A DNA stretch of 6,060 nucleotides, from the NCBI GenBank assembly GCA_934644965.1, contig CAKUDG010000043.1, positions 1-6,060 of the forward strand, written 5' to 3'. Origin of the DNA: an uncultured Victivallales bacterium (GTDB lineage Bacteria > Verrucomicrobiota > Lentisphaeria > Victivallales > UBA1829). Shown one piece after another: positions 1 to 6,011 of this stretch. The position numbers and the translations under genes were made by a program. The notes beneath the pieces were generated by a model. It saw only the letters and a list, made by a program, of their open reading frames with translations, had not been told where the DNA came from and searched no databases. Every line of letters starts with the position of its first letter. Position 1 is the first letter of the stretch.

Positions 1-22
1 CGAGACGCTGGCCGCCGGAGGC

Positions 23-74
23 AAAAAAAATAAAATAAATAAATAAAAAAAGCATGAGGGCTCCTCGCCCTCAT
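23..74 (-). terminator. Intrinsic terminator of fucI
   Basis: On the minus strand, about 20 nt after the fucI stop codon, a perfect 8-bp stem (ATGAGGGC at 67-74 with GCCCTCAT at 54-61) closes a 5-nt loop. It is followed by a U-rich tail (minus strand of 23-52, a run of seven Ts, then TTTA repeats). Stem plus U-tract on one strand is a standard Rho-independent terminator. On the plus strand the hairpin is not followed by Ts, so it should act only on fucI transcripts. Confidence 0.87.
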
Positions 75-93
75 ACTTTCCCGCAGGCCCGTT

Positions 94-1857
94 TTACTGA
101 TACAGCGGTCCGAAATTCATACACGCACGGTAATCCGCGCCTTCCAGATCCATCCCGAACGCATTCCAGACAGCAGGCCGGAAAATCCGTTCTTCCGATA
201 CATTGTGCATACATACAGGAATACGCAGCATGGATGCAAGAGTGATCAGATCCGCACCGATGTGTCCGCAGGAGAACGCCCCATGGTTTGCCCCCCATTT
301 CGCCATGACACTGTATACATCCGTAAACGGCCCTTTCCCCGTAAGTTCCGGTATGAACCAGGTGGTAGGCCACGCGGGATCCGTTCGCAGATTCAGTTTT
401 TCATGAAGTTCAGAAGGAAGTTCAAAGGTGTGTCCTTCGGCGATCTGCATCACCGGACCAAGCCCCCTGATCCAGTTGATGCGGCTCATTGTGACAGGCA
501 TTCCGCCGCGGGTAGTGAAATTGCTGGAAAAACCGCCCCCGCGGAAATATTCGGAGTTGGCAGGACACCAGCGTGTGGCATTCAGACAGGCTCGGACTTC
601 ATCCGGCGAAATCTCATAGAAAGGTTTCATCACAGGATTTCCCCCGGAGTCACTCTGCCTTCCGGTGGCGTCGAGTGTGGTTGCACCGGAGTTGATGAGG
701 TGGATCAGACCGGGAACACCGATTTCGCGTCCGCAGACGCGTTTGAGCGCATCCGGACTCCAGTAGGTGCGGACATCCGAAAACCCCTGAGCCGTTCCGG
801 TGAGAAGATGGCCGAAAAGCATTGCGACACCGTTGAGAGCATCGTTTTCGGTTGCCATGACGAAAGCCTCTCGAATGCCGTTCCAGTCGAAAGAGGAACA
901 GAGAATGGATTCCATGAAATCTCCGTTCGGCATATGATCGGTCCATTGTCTCTGGCCCTGGAATCCTGCGGCGATGGCGTTGCGGCCCATGGCTTCCTCG
1001 GCGAATCCCATTTCGGCGAGTTTGGGATTGCCGATCATGAGGTCCCGGGCGATGAGAGTCATTTTGACGACATAGTCCCAGACCTCTTCCTTCCTTGATG
1101 CCGACATCCGGTTTTGCGGCTTGTTGTAATCAGGGCCTTCCTTGCAGTTTGCACGGACCCAGGCAAGGGCTTTTTCATATTCGGAGCTGTCATAAATTTT
1201 TTCGTCGACTCTCCGTATGATTTCGCTCATGTCGGCGTATTCACAGCGCATGTTGAGATAGTTTTCAAAAAGATCCGGATTCACGATGGATCCCGCGATT
1301 CCCATTGCGACATTCCCGATGGAAAGATACGACTTTCCGCGCATCAGCCCCACCGCAAGGGCCGCACGGGCGAAACGCAGAATCTTTTCCCGCACATCTT
1401 CCGGAATGCTGCGGTCATCCGCATCCTGCACGTCTTTCCCGTAGATTCCGAATGCGGGGAGTCCCTTCTGTGCGTGAGCGGCAAGCACGGCGGCGAGATA
1501 GACCGCTCCCGGGCGCTCCGTACCGTTGAAGCCCCAGACCGCCTTCTGGGTGAGAGGGTCCATGTCCATGGTTTCGGATCCATAACACCAGCAGGGAGTC
1601 ACGCTGAGTGTGGCAGTCACATTCAGTCCTGCGAATTTCTCTGCACATGCGGCCGCTTCGGCGACTCCGCCGATCGTTGTGTCCGCAATGACGCACTCGA
1701 CCGGCTTCCCGTCCGGATACCTGAGAGTGGATGAAATCAGCGCCGCGGCGGCCTGAGCCATATTCATTGTCTGTTCTTCCAGGGATTCCCGGACTCCTTT
1801 GCGCCGCCCGTCGATGCAGGGGCGGATCCCGATTTTCGGCATTTTCCGGTCGGACAT
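94..1857 (-). CDS. fucI: L-fucose isomerase
   Basis: Cytoplasmic aldose-ketose isomerase converting L-fucose to L-fuculose, the first committed step of fucose catabolism; family members also accept D-arabinose. The 587-residue product is close to the length of Escherichia coli FucI (about 591) and is recognisable end to end: PKIGIRP and DGRR near the N-terminus, RESLEEQTMNMA (23-34), TPCWCYGSET (87-96), WGFNGTERPGAVYLAA (108-123), SYLSIG (176-181), FDWNG (323-327), a GPVMQIAEG stretch (467-475) and DYRAC near the C-terminus. Residues matching the known catalytic/metal-binding set are present: E337 in ATENDALNG, D361 in SDVRTYWSP, and H525 in WGANHG. The ATG start is supported by GAGGAG at 1865-1870, 7 nt upstream, and by alignment to the FucI N-terminus. 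It is followed by its own terminator and preceded by a palindromic operator. No frameshift or missing catalytic residue is visible. No fucK or fucA is nearby. Confidence 0.97.
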   Translation of the reverse strand: MSDRKMPKIGIRPCIDGRRKGVRESLEEQTMNMAQAAAALISSTLRYPDGKPVECVIADTTIGGVAEAAACAEKFAGLNVTATLSVTPCWCYGSETMDMDPLTQKAVWGFNGTERPGAVYLAAVLAAHAQKGLPAFGIYGKDVQDADDRSIPEDVREKILRFARAALAVGLMRGKSYLSIGNVAMGIAGSIVNPDLFENYLNMRCEYADMSEIIRRVDEKIYDSSEYEKALAWVRANCKEGPDYNKPQNRMSASRKEEVWDYVVKMTLIARDLMIGNPKLAEMGFAEEAMGRNAIAAGFQGQRQWTDHMPNGDFMESILCSSFDWNGIREAFVMATENDALNGVAMLFGHLLTGTAQGFSDVRTYWSPDALKRVCGREIGVPGLIHLINSGATTLDATGRQSDSGGNPVMKPFYEISPDEVRACLNATRWCPANSEYFRGGGFSSNFTTRGGMPVTMSRINWIRGLGPVMQIAEGHTFELPSELHEKLNLRTDPAWPTTWFIPELTGKGPFTDVYSVMAKWGANHGAFSCGHIGADLITLASMLRIPVCMHNVSEERIFRPAVWNAFGMDLEGADYRACMNFGPLYQ

Positions 1858-1944
1858 GGAAAATCTCCTCTCTTCATGTTGTTGTTTTTTCAGATGTCAC
1901 GGATCTGCTTCGGATCTCCCGATGCGCGTTTTGTCCGCATGGGG

Positions 1945-1972
1945 AAAGAATAACTGTATACACTTATTCTTT
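1945..1972. promoter_or_regulatory. 28-bp palindromic operator upstream of fucI
   Basis: A 28-bp palindrome with 13 of 14 base pairs symmetrical: arms AAAGAATAA and TTATTCTTT flank the perfect core TGTATACA, with a single C/C mismatch at 1954/1963. The core GTATAC fits the general GntR-family operator pattern (GT-M-K-AC) and resembles the TTGTATACAA core known for Bacillus GntR. It lies about 75-90 nt upstream of the fucI RBS and overlaps the predicted transcription start, the usual position for a repressor. The adjacent GntR/LacI hybrid regulator is the natural candidate ligand (inference). Confidence 0.72.
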
Positions 1973-1976
1973 TGTT

Positions 1977-2004
1977 ACAGTAACGTGTGAGTGGAAGGAG
2001 TCAA
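1977..2004 (-). promoter_or_regulatory. Probable sigma-70 promoter of fucI
   Basis: Minus strand: a -35-like TTGACT (1999-2004, five of six consensus bases), a 16-nt spacer and a weak -10-like TACTGT (1977-1982, three of six). Transcription would start near 1970, at the edge of the 28-bp palindrome, leaving a leader of about 110 nt before fucI. An alternative -10, TATACA inside the palindrome (1955-1960), lacks a good -35 at the right distance. The palindrome would block either version. Confidence 0.42.
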
Positions 2005-2076
2005 GAAGGAGAATTTGCAAAATCATGGGAAATATTGATTTTTGCTCCCATTTTTCCTTATCCTCCGCACGCATTC

Positions 2077-2173
2077 AGGGAAACGGGGAAAAAAGGAGAA
2101 ATGGAAAAAACAGGGAAAACAGGGGGAAAAGGGAAAAGAAAGAAGAGTGGGAAGAGAGGGAAAAGAGGAGAGA
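2077..2173 (-). terminator. Pyrimidine-rich 3' tract of the regulator, possible Rho-dependent terminator
   Basis: On the plus strand 92 of 97 bases are purines, including uninterrupted runs at 2121-2147 and 2149-2173. The regulator's minus-strand transcript enters this tract just after its stop codon, so its RNA is nearly all C and U with almost no G. That composition, with many YC dinucleotides and no stable structure, is what Rho loading sites show. I found no convincing hairpin plus U-run after the regulator stop. Other readings are a triplex-forming tract or simple low-complexity drift. Confidence 0.4.
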
Positions 2174-2182
2174 TCTTATCTT

Positions 2183-3430
2183 TCAGATGGAATCCAGGTC
2201 ATTGAAAGCGGCGCCGAGAGTGACGGGCATGGGGATTTTTTCCCCTTCCAGCAGTTTCATGAGGAGGAGTCCGGCCTCCCTGCCGAGCTGGAAATAAGGA
2301 CGGGTGACGGCCGAGTATTTGGCGGTGAAGGCGGGATCAAGCGCACAGTAATGTTCAAAGAGGAAGACGGAAACATCTTTTCCAGGACGCAGTCCGTGCG
2401 CACTCATGACACTGTCAAAATAACTCAGTGGGACGTTGCTTCCTTCAAGAACGAGGCAGCATTCATTTTCAGGTCTGGCCGCTTCGAGCACACATTCTTC
2501 CATGGCACGGTAGAGTTTTTTCCGTTCGAGTTCCGAGAAGATTCTGGTCCGGAAATGGAGTCCGCCTCGTCTGCCTGCCGTTTTTCGTGCGACCTGCAGG
2601 GAGCGCATGACAGAGAATTCATCGGTTCCCGGGAAAAGGAAAGAGGTTTTTCTTTTTTCCGCAGCTTTCTTCATGGCGCGGGCAAGCGCCTGCTGTTCGG
2701 AGAGATAAATCCCCGGCAGCCTGCGTTTTTTCATTTCGTCTGCGAGGGGGCATTCCGCGGAGAAAATGAGCAGGAAACGGATTCCGCGGGAATTGAGAAA
2801 ACGGAGAGTCTGCTCCGCGTCATCGGGAGATTCAAAGCGTTGTCCGTTGATAAGGATTCCATCCGGGGGATTTCTTCCTAGAATCTGGTCGAGCCAGGCG
2901 ATTCTGTCCTTCGTATCGCTCTGTTCCGGCATCAGGAGCACGCTGTATTCCGGAGTGCTGACGGCGGAAAGGATGCCCTTCTGAATGGCCGGGTCGTCGC
3001 TGGAAAAGGTTTTGAATTCTCTGGCGGACCAGAAACTGAGGCTCCGGATCGGGACTCCTCCTGAACTTTCGGGAGCGGGGGGAGGGGGATTGACAAAAAC
3101 TCCCTTCCCGCGGCCCCGCTCCCTTCGCAGGAGTTTTTCGTCCGAGAGGATGGAAACCGCCTTGCGGATCGTGATTTCACTTACACTGAAAAGGAGGCAG
3201 AGTTCCTTGTATGAGGGCAGACGGTCTCCTGTTTTGTATTGTCCTCTGAGGATCCTTTCTCTCAGGATATTGGCGATCTGAAGATATTTGACGGTTCCAG
3301 GGGAGGTGAGCGCCGAATCAGTGCGTTTCCCCTGATGCGGTTCCTTTTTCCTCCGGGGATGTCCGTTTTTTTCTTTTGTCCTGCGCATTTGCTTCTGCAT
3401 CTGTCTGTTTCTGCTTTTCCGGGTCTGCAC
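2183..3430 (-). CDS. GntR/LacI hybrid transcriptional regulator (AraR-like)
   Basis: Predicted sugar-responsive DNA-binding protein, 415 residues from the first possible start. Residues about 46-113 form a GntR-type winged helix: VKYLQIANILRERILRGQY, then GDRLPSYKELCLLFSVSEITIRKAVSILSDEKLL and the wing GRGKGVFV. A proline-rich linker (115-120) leads into a LacI/periplasmic-binding-protein-like sensor domain, seen in DGILINGQ (190-197), KDVSVFLFEHY (351-361) and the C-terminal signature TRPYFQLGREAGLLLMKLLEGE (376-397). This order matches AraR-type regulators, which usually repress sugar genes until the sugar binds. The start is uncertain: 3430 is a GTG without a clear RBS, and ATGs at 3400 and 3388 are alternatives. 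An in-frame stop just upstream (3437-3439) excludes anything longer. All choices leave a strongly basic N-terminal tail. It lies upstream of fucI on the same strand and divergent from the isomerase/dehydrogenase unit, so it probably controls one or both. The ligand cannot be read from the sequence. Confidence 0.88.
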   Translation of the reverse strand: MQTRKSRNRQMQKQMRRTKEKNGHPRRKKEPHQGKRTDSALTSPGTVKYLQIANILRERILRGQYKTGDRLPSYKELCLLFSVSEITIRKAVSILSDEKLLRRERGRGKGVFVNPPPPAPESSGGVPIRSLSFWSAREFKTFSSDDPAIQKGILSAVSTPEYSVLLMPEQSDTKDRIAWLDQILGRNPPDGILINGQRFESPDDAEQTLRFLNSRGIRFLLIFSAECPLADEMKKRRLPGIYLSEQQALARAMKKAAEKRKTSFLFPGTDEFSVMRSLQVARKTAGRRGGLHFRTRIFSELERKKLYRAMEECVLEAARPENECCLVLEGSNVPLSYFDSVMSAHGLRPGKDVSVFLFEHYCALDPAFTAKYSAVTRPYFQLGREAGLLLMKLLEGEKIPMPVTLGAAFNDLDSI

Positions 3431-3611
3431 TGGGAATCATGCGGAGGAGAGGATAATACATTTCCGAGTCCGAATTTTCCAGCGGGAGAGGGGATTTTTT
3501 TGAATGAAATCGCCTGTTGATGCATCATATCCTGCATTTCTTTCACCTGCTTCGATGAGCCTGTGAATTTCTGAATTCCTGCAGAGAGTGCCCGGCACCG
3601 GAAAACCGCGT

Positions 3612-3652
3612 TTGATAGATAAAATCAATAAAAAATACATTTTATCAATTGA
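3612..3652. promoter_or_regulatory. AT-rich inverted-repeat cluster, candidate operator between divergent genes
   Basis: Several overlapping symmetric elements sit together. GATAAAAT (3618-3625) and ATTTTATC (3639-3646) form perfect 8-bp arms. TTGATA (3612-3617) faces TATCAA (3643-3648). TTGAT (3612-3616) faces ATCAA (3624-3628). TCAATTGA (3645-3652) is a perfect palindrome. The shared half-site is TTGAT. The cluster overlaps the predicted -35 boxes of both divergent promoters, so a bound protein could affect both. It lacks the TGTATACA core of the fucI operator, so it may serve another factor or simply be AT-rich promoter DNA. Confidence 0.45.
3619..3648 (-). promoter_or_regulatory. Possible promoter of the regulator gene
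   Basis: Minus strand: TTGATA (3643-3648, five of six -35 bases), an 18-nt spacer and TTTTAT (3619-3624, four of six -10 bases). Transcription would start near 3612, giving a leader of roughly 180-220 nt before the regulator, depending on its start codon. The elements coincide with the inverted-repeat cluster. AT-richness makes chance matches likely. Confidence 0.3.
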
Positions 3653-3676
3653 AGAGAGCAGTTAAAGCGATATAAT
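3649..3676 (+). promoter_or_regulatory. Sigma-70 promoter of the isomerase/dehydrogenase unit
   Basis: A perfect -10 box TATAAT (3671-3676) is preceded at 16 nt by TTGAAG (3649-3654, four of six -35 bases). Transcription would start near 3683, about 67 nt before the isomerase start codon. The -35 overlaps the TCAATTGA palindrome, and a second inverted repeat lies at the predicted start point, so this promoter looks regulated. Confidence 0.65.
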
Positions 3677-3686
3677 AAACAGAAGA

Positions 3687-3707
3687 GGATATTTTTCGTT
3701 AATATCC
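3687..3707. promoter_or_regulatory. Perfect 7-bp inverted repeat at the transcription start
   Basis: GGATATT (3687-3693) and AATATCC (3701-3707) are perfect 7-bp arms around the 7-nt spacer TTTCGTT. The element begins a few bases after the start predicted from the TATAAT box. It could be an operator that blocks the promoter, or a weak hairpin at the 5' end of the mRNA. A terminator is unlikely because no U-run follows. Confidence 0.42.
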
Positions 3708-3749
3708 AGGGAATCCAACAAAGAGAGATCACATCGAGGAGAAGAAAAG

Positions 3750-4550
3750 ATGGCGAGACCGTTGGCAGTCCAGTTGTATTCACTGAGGCAGTATGCAGAA
3801 AAAGATTTTGTCGGAGTTCTGAAACGGGTGGCGGAAATTGGTTACAAAGCCGTCGAGCCTGCGGGATTCTGGAATCTGAAACCTGCTGAATTCAAAAAGG
3901 TCATAGATGATCTTGGGCTGAAGATGTATTCCTCCCATTCTCCGTGGGCGCGGAATGTGGAAGGACTTTCTGAGATTATTGATACTCTGGGCGTGCTCGG
4001 GCTGAAGAACTGCGTCTGCGGCTATGGGCCGGACGATTTCAAGGATCTGGATAAAATCAAGGCGACAGCGGAGAACACCAACAAGATGCAGGAAAAGCTT
4101 GCGGAAGCCGGCATTACGCTTTTCCAGCATAACCATTACTGGGAATTTGAACGGATAGACGGCAAACTCAAATATGATTACTATCTGGAATATTGCCCGG
4201 ACATCAAGTTCCAGATTGACTCCTTCTGGTCCACGAACAAGGGGACAGAAGACGCCGTGGAAATGCTCAAGAGATATGCGGACCGCACGATTCTTCTTCA
4301 CATGAAGGACGGGATCTGCACTCAGAAGGCGGGCGGCGGCGAAATGGTGAATGGTCTTCTGGACATGAAGATCGATCTTCTTCCGCTCGGGACGGGTTCT
4401 CTTCCGATCGGGGACATTGTGGCGGCGGCGCCGGAAAGCGTCGGTTCGATTGTGGTTGAGCTTGACTATTGCGAAGTGGAAATGTGGAAGGCCATTGAAG
4501 AAAGTTACCGTTTCATGACCTCCAACGGATTTGCCGAAGGCAACAAGTAA
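3750..4550 (+). CDS. Xylose-isomerase-like TIM-barrel sugar isomerase/epimerase
   Basis: Cytoplasmic enzyme of the AP-endonuclease-2/xylose isomerase-like TIM-barrel superfamily, which includes sugar isomerases, epimerases and inosose dehydratases, usually with a divalent metal. The 266 residues are a normal length for a single barrel. The family's opening is clear: LAVQLYSLRQYAEKDFVGVLKRVAEIGYKAVE (strand 1 through E36). Likely metal or active-site positions, by family pattern, are E36, H63, H127/H129 (FQHNHYWEF), D157 (KFQIDSFW), H184 (LLHMKDG) and E237 (IVVELDY). There is no signal peptide. GAGGAG at 3736-3741, 8 nt before the ATG, supports the start. It is the first gene of a unit with the dehydrogenase 51 nt downstream, an isomerase plus oxidoreductase pairing reminiscent of inositol and keto-sugar pathways. 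The substrate cannot be told from sequence; exact names such as IolE, or hydroxypyruvate or tagatose enzymes, are not supported. Confidence 0.88.
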   Translation: MARPLAVQLYSLRQYAEKDFVGVLKRVAEIGYKAVEPAGFWNLKPAEFKKVIDDLGLKMYSSHSPWARNVEGLSEIIDTLGVLGLKNCVCGYGPDDFKDLDKIKATAENTNKMQEKLAEAGITLFQHNHYWEFERIDGKLKYDYYLEYCPDIKFQIDSFWSTNKGTEDAVEMLKRYADRTILLHMKDGICTQKAGGGEMVNGLLDMKIDLLPLGTGSLPIGDIVAAAPESVGSIVVELDYCEVEMWKAIEESYRFMTSNGFAEGNK

Positions 4551-4601
4551 GCAGTTTGAGCATTCATCCAGAGAGGAAACATACAGGAGACAGAGAAGAA
4601 A

Positions 4602-5747
4602 ATGGCTGTACCCAAGGCGAAGAAATTCAAGAAAGTGAAGATGGGCATCATCGGCTGCGGAATGATTTCCGACACCTATTTCAAGGCTGCCCAGAAATTC
4701 AATGTGATTGAAGTTGTGGCCTGTTCGGACATCATTCCGGAACGTTCCAAGGCGAAAGAGGCTCTCTACGGCTGCAAGGCCATGACGAATGAGGAACTTC
4801 TTGCGAGAAAGGACATTGAAATTGTCCTCAATCTGACGCCTCCGCAGGTTCATTCCCAGATTGCGATTGACACTCTGAATGCCGGGAAGCACGCCTATTC
4901 CGAGAAACCGTTCGGAGTGGATGAAGCGGATGCGGCGAAAGTGATGAATCTGGCGAAGAAGAAAGGTCTGCGCGTCGGCTGCGCGCCGGACACGTTCCTG
5001 GGCGGCGGACTTCAGACCTCCCGCAAACTTCTGGACGACGGCTGGATCGGGAAACCCATCAGCGCCACAGCGATGGTTCTCGGCCGCGGTCCGGAGAAAT
5101 GGGGACAGGCGCCGTTCTTTTATGATTACGGTGCGGGTCCGATGCTGGATCTGGGCCCCTATTACATCACTGCGCTGGTGAACTTCTTCGGTCCCGCGAA
5201 GAGTGTGACGGCGATGACAAAGAAGGGCTCGGAATTCCGTACACTTGGCGCCGAGGTCGGGGAAACCTACAAGAACGTGTACAAGCCTTTTGATCGTTAT
5301 CCTGTGAATGTGACCACCCATCTGACTGGCGTGGTTGAATTCAAGAACGGTGTGCTTGCCACCGTGATTGCGAGTTTCGAGGCTTATGCGCACAATCATC
5401 CTCCGATTGAGATTTACGGTGATGAAGGCACGCTTCTTGTTCCCGATCCGAACACGTTCGGCGGACCTGTGAAGGTTTTCCGGCGCGGCGAGAACAAATG
5501 GATTGACGCTCCGCTTTCCCACATTTACACGGAAAACAGCCGCAGCATCGGTGCGGCGGACATGGCGATAGCGCTTCAGACGGGGCGGAAACACCGCTGC
5601 TGCGGGGAGCTTGCAAACCATGTTCTTGAAATCATGCTTTCATTTGACAAATCTTCCAAGCTTGGGAAGAAGGTGGATCTCAAGACCACCTGTGAACGTC
5701 CCGAGCCGCTTCAGCTGGGGCTGGAGCCTGGAGAAGTCGAAAAGTAA
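4602..5747 (+). CDS. Gfo/Idh/MocA-family NAD(P)-dependent oxidoreductase
   Basis: Predicted cytoplasmic sugar or polyol dehydrogenase of 381 residues. The N-terminal Rossmann fold shows the dinucleotide motif GIIGCGMIS (15-23) and an acidic residue at the end of the second strand (D43 in CSDIIPE), which usually favours NAD over NADP. The family's EKP motif is at 101-103, with K102 the expected catalytic lysine. The C-terminal half has GAGPMLDLGPYY (177-188): D183 matches the conserved aspartate, while the usual histidine four residues on is Y187. There is no Tat or Sec signal; the N-terminus is just lysine-rich. The RBS is probably AGGAGA at 4585-4590, a rather long 11 nt from the ATG; GAGAAG (4593-4598) is too close. 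The gene follows the isomerase by 51 nt with no terminator between, and a strong terminator lies 33 nt after its stop, so the two form one transcription unit. The substrate is unknown. Confidence 0.92.
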   Translation: MAVPKAKKFKKVKMGIIGCGMISDTYFKAAQKFNVIEVVACSDIIPERSKAKEALYGCKAMTNEELLARKDIEIVLNLTPPQVHSQIAIDTLNAGKHAYSEKPFGVDEADAAKVMNLAKKKGLRVGCAPDTFLGGGLQTSRKLLDDGWIGKPISATAMVLGRGPEKWGQAPFFYDYGAGPMLDLGPYYITALVNFFGPAKSVTAMTKKGSEFRTLGAEVGETYKNVYKPFDRYPVNVTTHLTGVVEFKNGVLATVIASFEAYAHNHPPIEIYGDEGTLLVPDPNTFGGPVKVFRRGENKWIDAPLSHIYTENSRSIGAADMAIALQTGRKHRCCGELANHVLEIMLSFDKSSKLGKKVDLKTTCERPEPLQLGLEPGEVEK

Positions 5748-5780
5748 GCCTCTGTCTTTAAGTTTTTCAAAGTTATCTGC

Positions 5781-5820
5781 AAAGAGCGTCTCCCGGGGTG
5801 CCGGGGGACGCTCTTTCTGT
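5781..5820 (+). terminator. Intrinsic terminator of the isomerase/dehydrogenase unit
   Basis: A 16-bp stem (5781-5796 with 5801-5816; one G-U pair at 5791/5806) closes a GGTG tetraloop. The base of the stem is AAAGAGCGTC with GACGCTCTTT. The last Ts of the stem plus CTGTTATT give a modest U-rich tail. Position (33 nt after the dehydrogenase stop) and stem strength make termination very likely. With A residues on the other side it may also work for minus-strand transcription. Confidence 0.88.
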
Positions 5821-5913
5821 TATTCAGGATTGTCTGTGGATTTTCAGATTTGAGTAGGATTCTCCCTGGCAGATAGGAAAAAAGAGATGGCATTCTGCAG
5901 GATAGTCCGGCCT

Positions 5914-6010
5914 GGAAGACGGAGGAAAGCTCAGAGTAGGAGAGAGAGGTTGAGGGGAGGGGTAAGAAAGGAAAAAGGGGGGAAAAAACAGAAAAAAATG
6001 GAGAAGAGTG
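5914..6010. other. Purine-rich low-complexity tract
   Basis: Plus-strand bases are about 89% purine overall (86 of 97), and 66 of the 71 bases at 5938-6008 are purines, with G-runs at 5954-5957, 5959-5962 and 5977-5982. No credible gene lies here on either strand. It separates the terminator from the outward promoter at 6012. Its composition matches the tract at 2077-2173. Confidence 0.6.
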
Positions 6011-6011
6011 C

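Noticed and set aside
310..319. A second ACTGTATACA, identical to 10 bases of the fucI operator, inside the fucI 3' end
   Set aside because: It encodes the conserved TDVYSVM stretch of FucI and lacks the extended arms, so protein constraint explains it.
205..1098. A 297-residue plus-strand open frame opposite fucI
   Set aside because: It is antisense to a fully conserved enzyme, has no recognisable motif and has low-complexity composition.
1891..1917. CAGAT/ATCTG stem and repeated CGGATCT in the fucI leader as an attenuator
   Set aside because: The stem is only 5 bp and no U-run follows on the minus strand, so no terminator or riboswitch can be supported.
1986..2004. TGTGA near the fucI promoter as a possible CRP site
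   Set aside because: The second half-site (TCACA at the right spacing) is missing.
2085..2160. G-quadruplex in the purine tract
   Set aside because: There are several GGG runs, but a four-run set needs a loop of about 15 nt. It is possible but not distinctive; the purine bias explains it.
2042..2881. A 279-residue plus-strand open frame opposite the regulator
   Set aside because: It begins in the purine tract (a Lys/Gly/Glu-rich nonsense start) and mirrors the regulator. No domain is visible.
3262..3537. A minus-strand open frame from an ATG near 3537, with an AGGTGA-like RBS, overlapping the regulator start in another frame
   Set aside because: It has no recognisable domain and its second half is just the shifted reading of the regulator. 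A leader peptide is possible but not supported.
3588..3598. GTGCC-C-GGCAC palindrome in the regulator leader
   Set aside because: It is a short 5-bp-arm repeat with no associated promoter or U-run, and is likely chance.
3780..5621. A 613-residue open frame on the minus strand, antisense to both the isomerase and dehydrogenase genes
   Set aside because: It is long, but the product is rich in His, Arg and Phe, has no recognisable domain or good RBS, and lies opposite two well-supported family proteins. It is a by-product of their codon composition.
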